Shown one piece after another: positions 60,883 through 64,000 of a DNA stretch of 64,000 nt. The stretch's first letter is position 1. Each line of letters begins with the position of its first letter. The DNA lies in assembly GCF_017876595.1 (NCBI RefSeq), contig NZ_JAGIOG010000001.1:1364001-1428000 (forward strand), given 5' to 3'. The notes beneath the pieces were generated by a model. That model did not search any database, was not told the origin of the DNA, and worked only from the letters and a program-made list of their open reading frames with translations. The position numbers and the translations under genes are program-made. The DNA comes from Aeromicrobium fastidiosum. GTDB lineage: Bacteria; Actinomycetota; Actinomycetes; Propionibacteriales; Nocardioidaceae.

Positions 60883-61292
60883 CAACCCACGAGTGTGGCG
60901 TGTGCCGCTCGGCGCGGAAACCTCTGACACGGCTCGAATGGTCCCACCGGCCGTCCACGAGCGACCACGATGCAACGTTGACGGTGGTGCATGCGCAGTG
61001 CGGTCTCGTCAGTGGTGCTGGTCTTCACCACGGAGAATCTCGAGACTACGTGGCCTGCTCGATTGGCGGTCCGCGTCGGCGCGATGGCGGCCCTTACGCT
61101 CGTCGATCGAACGGTGCGCAAGGCTGTCCATCGAGGTCGCGGATCTGTGCCGGTCGCGTTGGAATAGGATATTTGCCGGAGAGGGTGTCTCCAGGGCCCT
61201 GACGATTTCTCAGCACACCATCGACCGATGCGCGGGTCGAGTTCGCTGGCTCCGCGCAAATGTTGTTGTCGACGAGTCAGGAGCGGAATTAC
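60883..61292 (+). other. 410-bp gap before gmd, no gene supported
   Basis: Short open frames run through this gap but show no ribosome site, no protein motif and amino-acid runs typical of out-of-frame translation. A TAGGAT -10-like element near 61165 and AGGAGCG at 61279 before the gmd ATG suggest this is the promoter and leader of the gmd operon. GC looks lower near 61130-61300. Confidence 0.4.
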
Positions 61293-62321
61293 ATGAGCAA
61301 GATTGCGTTGATCACGGGTATCACGGGCCAGGATGGTTCGTATCTGGCCGAGCTGTTGTTGGGCAAGGGCTATGAGGTTCATGGTGTGATTCGTCGGGCG
61401 TCGACGTTCAACACGCATCGGATCGATCACCTGTACGAAGATCCGCACGGGGTGGGTGTGAAGCTGCACCTTCACTACGGTGACCTGTCGGACGGTGTGC
61501 GTCTGGTGACACTGCTGAACGAGATCGCCCCCGACGAGGTCTACAACCTCGCTGCCCAGTCGCATGTGCGGGTGTCGTTCGATGAGCCTGAGCACACCGC
61601 CGACACGACGGGCACGGGCACGGTGCGGTTGCTGGAGGCGATCCGGGCGTCGAAGGTGCGGCCGAAGTTCTACCAGGCCTCGACGTCTGAGCTGTATGGT
61701 GCGACGCCGCCTCCGCAGGACGAGGAGACGCCGTTCTATCCACGGTCTCCGTATGCGGCGGCGAAGCTGTACAGCTACTGGATCACGAAGAATTACCGCG
61801 AGGCGTATGACATGTTCGCGGTCAACGGGATCTTGTTCAATCATGAGTCGCCGCGTCGTGGTGAGACGTTCGTGACCCGCAAGATCACGCGTGCGGTGGC
61901 GGCGATCAAGGCCGGTCAGCAGGAGCACCTGTACATGGGCAACATCGACTCGATCCGTGACTGGGGATACGCCGCCGAATACGTTGAGGGGATGTGGCGG
62001 ATGCTGCAGGTCGACGAGCCGGAGGACTTCGTGCTGGCCACCGGTGACGGGATCACGGTGCGTGACTTCCTGGAGGTCTCGTTCGCGCACGCGGGGTTGA
62101 ACTGGGAGGACCACATCAAGTACGACCCCCGGTATCTGCGTCCGACCGAGGTCGACGCGCTGATCGGCGACCCCTCCAAGGCCAAGGCCAAGCTCGGGTG
62201 GGTTCCCACGATCAGCGGCCGTGAGCTGGCCAAGCTGATGGTCGTTGCGGACATCGAGGCCCTCAAGCACGGCGACAAGTGGATCGACAAGGTCCAGCTC
62301 GCGTCGTGGGACGCCTCGTGA
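61293..62321 (+). CDS. gmd: GDP-mannose 4,6-dehydratase, 342 aa
   Basis: [20 protein letters not shown] site, QASTSELYG and YAAAK catalytic residues, [16 protein letters not shown] and [19 protein letters not shown] substrate motifs: full-length Gmd. Makes GDP-4-keto-6-deoxymannose. ATG 61293 follows AGGAGCG; an in-frame ATG 33 bases upstream is less likely. The stop overlaps fcl. The first 600 bases use many T-ending codons (TCGTAT, GTGATTCGT, AATTAC) unlike nearby genes, hinting at a transferred segment. Confidence 0.95.
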   Translation: MSKIALITGITGQDGSYLAELLLGKGYEVHGVIRRASTFNTHRIDHLYEDPHGVGVKLHLHYGDLSDGVRLVTLLNEIAPDEVYNLAAQSHVRVSFDEPEHTADTTGTGTVRLLEAIRASKVRPKFYQASTSELYGATPPPQDEETPFYPRSPYAAAKLYSYWITKNYREAYDMFAVNGILFNHESPRRGETFVTRKITRAVAAIKAGQQEHLYMGNIDSIRDWGYAAEYVEGMWRMLQVDEPEDFVLATGDGITVRDFLEVSFAHAGLNWEDHIKYDPRYLRPTEVDALIGDPSKAKAKLGWVPTISGRELAKLMVVADIEALKHGDKWIDKVQLASWDAS

Positions 62322-63313
62322 CCCAAGACGTCGGCGACAGCGGGGACGGTGTGGACTTCACGCCGGCGCCGTTGGACCGCGACGCGACGTTCTACGTCGC
62401 CGGTCACCGGGGCCTGGTGGGGTCGGCGATCACCCGGCACCTGCAGGCCGAGGGGTTCACCGATGTGATCGGCAGGACGTCGGCCGAGCTGGACCTGATG
62501 GACCGCGACGCGACGTTCGCGTTCTTCGCCGAGCACAAGCCCACGTATGTGGCGTTGGCGGCGGCGAAGGTTGGCGGGATCATGGCCAACAGCACCTACC
62601 CCGTGGACTTCCTGAGTGACAACCTGCGCATCCAGCTCAACGTGCTCGACGCCGCCCGCGTGCACGACGTGCAACGGCTGATCTTCCTGGGCTCGTCGTG
62701 CATCTACCCCAAATACGCCGAGCAGCCCATCGCCGAGGACTCGCTGCTGACCGGTCACCTCGAGCCCACCAACGACGCCTACGCGATCGCGAAGATCGCC
62801 GGCATCCTGCACATCCAGGCCGTCCGCCGCCAGTACGGTCTGCCATGGATCAGCGCAATGCCCACCAACCTCTACGGACCCAACGACAACTTCAGCCCCC
62901 AGGGATCCCACGTCCTGCCCGCCCTGATCCGCCGCTACGACGAAGCCGCCGCAACGGGTGCCGAGGTCGTGACGAACTGGGGCACCGGCACCCCCCGCCG
63001 GGAGTTCCTGCACGCCGACGACCTCGCCTCGGCCGTGCTGCACCTCATGGAGCACTACGACGGACCCGAGCAGGTCAACGTCGGCACCGGCACCGACGTC
63101 ACCATCGCCGAGATCGCCCACACCATCGCCGACGTCGTCAGCTACACCGGCCGCACCGAGTGGGACACCAGCAAACCCGACGGCACCCCCCAGAAGCTCC
63201 TCGACGTCACCAAGCTCGCCGACGCCGGCTGGACCTCGTCCATCACCCTCGAGGACGGCATGCGCCGCACCATCGACTGGTACCGCGAACACGCACACAC
63301 CCTCCGCCAATGA
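62318..63313 (+). CDS. fcl: GDP-L-fucose synthase, 331 aa
   Basis: [15 protein letters not shown] coenzyme site, [29 protein letters not shown] and YAIAK catalytic residues, [11 protein letters not shown]: all are Fcl/WcaG signatures. Converts the Gmd product to GDP-L-fucose by epimerisation and reduction. About 25 extra N-terminal residues precede the usual start, from GTG 62318 overlapping the gmd stop. Codon use is again C-rich at third positions. Confidence 0.95.
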   Translation: MTQDVGDSGDGVDFTPAPLDRDATFYVAGHRGLVGSAITRHLQAEGFTDVIGRTSAELDLMDRDATFAFFAEHKPTYVALAAAKVGGIMANSTYPVDFLSDNLRIQLNVLDAARVHDVQRLIFLGSSCIYPKYAEQPIAEDSLLTGHLEPTNDAYAIAKIAGILHIQAVRRQYGLPWISAMPTNLYGPNDNFSPQGSHVLPALIRRYDEAAATGAEVVTNWGTGTPRREFLHADDLASAVLHLMEHYDGPEQVNVGTGTDVTIAEIAHTIADVVSYTGRTEWDTSKPDGTPQKLLDVTKLADAGWTSSITLEDGMRRTIDWYREHAHTLRQ

Positions 63314-63332
63314 CCCCACAGGAGACCTCCTC

Positions 63333-64000
63333 GTGAACGACGCCATCCGTCCCGGTTCCGTCCTCGTCGTGTTGCCGACGCTCGGTGACCGGATCGACTA
63401 CCTGCGCGAGACCCTGGCCACGGTGGAGGAGCAGCGCAAGGACGTCGACCTGACGCTGGTCGCCGTCATGCCGGGCTCGGCGACCGAGGCCAGAGAGATC
63501 GCCAAGGCAGCGGGAGCAGTGGTGGTCGACGACCCGCGCACCGGCATCTCCGAAGCCATTAATGCGGGTCTCCGCGCGCGAACGACGGAGGAGTTCTACG
63601 CCTGGATCGGCGACGATGACTTGTTCCGTCCCGGAGGTCTGATCCGCTTGCAAGAGCTGCTGACCTCCGACTCTGCGGCAGTTCTGGCCTATGGCGGATG
63701 CGACTACATCGACCCGGTGGGCAGGACGCTCGGCACGAGCCGAGCTGGAAGGGCTGCCCGGTGGCTGCTTGCCTGGGGCCCGAATCTCATCCCGCATCCG
63801 GGAACGATGGTCCGGCTCAACGCACTGGAGGCCATCGATGGCTTCGACACCCGTCTGAAGTACGCGATGGATCTGGATGCCTTCCTGCGCTTGCGTCCGT
63901 TCGGACGCTTCCTGTCGACGCGGGAGACAGTCTCCGCTTTCCGCTGGCACCCGGATTCTCTCACCGTTGCCGGGCGCAAGGCATCCGGCGACGAAGCCGA
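63333..64000 (+). CDS. Glycosyltransferase family 2, cut by window end
   Basis: GTG 63333 after AGGAGA opens a frame that runs past the window end, 222 codons so far. It begins with VVLPTLGDRIDYLRETLATV and contains a DDD metal-binding motif in WIGDDDLFRPGG, then PHPGTMVRL and GFDTRLKYAMDLDAFLRL, as in GT-A family 2 enzymes. Likely transfers a sugar, perhaps fucose-derived, in the polysaccharide made by this locus. The C-terminus is missing. Confidence 0.88.
   Translation, partial: MNDAIRPGSVLVVLPTLGDRIDYLRETLATVEEQRKDVDLTLVAVMPGSATEAREIAKAAGAVVVDDPRTGISEAINAGLRARTTEEFYAWIGDDDLFRPGGLIRLQELLTSDSAAVLAYGGCDYIDPVGRTLGTSRAGRAARWLLAWGPNLIPHPGTMVRLNALEAIDGFDTRLKYAMDLDAFLRLRPFGRFLSTRETVSAFRWHPDSLTVAGRKASGDEA

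Noticed and set aside
60879..61202. Possible 107-aa Cys-containing protein before gmd
   Set aside because: It starts at a TTG inside the flippase end, has no ribosome site and no spacing pattern for metal binding.

Overview
The window is high-GC DNA with tightly packed genes, many GTG starts and frequent ATGA/GTGA stop-start overlaps. Gene content (CUT2 ABC transporter, four IclR regulators, FdxA-type ferredoxin, a DesA3-like desaturase with its reductase, LytR_C protein, DUF853/HerA-like ATPase, PAP2/Ipt1-like enzyme) points to an actinobacterium, most likely Propionibacteriales (Nocardioides/Aeromicrobium-like). That placement is inference; there is no rRNA or other phylogenetic marker here.

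Region 1 (about 1-35,950) is a catabolic island. It holds: a truncated alpha/beta-fold protein divergent from an ABC transporter operon with a GMC oxidoreductase and a lipoprotein binding protein; two convergent IclR genes; an EamA transporter; an amine module (APC permease, alpha/beta-fold protein, copper amine oxidase, His/Met-rich membrane protein, aldehyde dehydrogenase); a minus-strand electron-transfer operon (ferredoxin reductase, FdxA-type ferredoxin, SDR, MFS, glutathione peroxidase) divergent from a ring-hydroxylation/meta-cleavage operon (Rieske oxygenase, class III extradiol dioxygenase, two alpha/beta hydrolases, 47-aa peptide, MDR reductase, FAH-type protein, M20-type protein, IclR); then a CoA operon (AMP ligase, fused tandem class III CoA transferase, enoyl-CoA hydratase), a fourth IclR and a divergent aldehyde dehydrogenase. 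I found twelve copies of a 17-bp imperfect palindrome (roughly nKTYCGYTnRGCGRAMC) upstream of nearly every transcription unit of this island and none upstream of the later housekeeping genes that I inspected. This suggests one regulon read by the local IclR paralogs. Several enzymes of the island have lost textbook catalytic residues.

Region 2 (about 36,000-53,800) is mixed: a class III nucleotide cyclase, AMP ligase, two aldo/keto reductases, dienelactone hydrolase, secreted lipase, secreted GH16 glucanase behind a structured leader, the reductase-desaturase-zinc protein operon, a PatB/MalY-like lyase, a GGDEF diguanylate cyclase, CsbD-like protein, PlsC acyltransferase with a lipoprotein hydrolase, and a CPA1-type antiporter. 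Clear inverted-repeat terminators separate many of these units.

Region 3 (about 53,800-64,000) is cell-envelope and polysaccharide biosynthesis: a Gmd-like dehydratase with a GT4 glycosyltransferase, LytR_C protein, HerA-like ATPase, PAP2 enzyme, a flippase, then gmd, fcl and a GT2 glycosyltransferase cut by the window end. The gmd-fcl pair should make GDP-L-fucose, and the start of gmd has noticeably different codon use from its neighbours.
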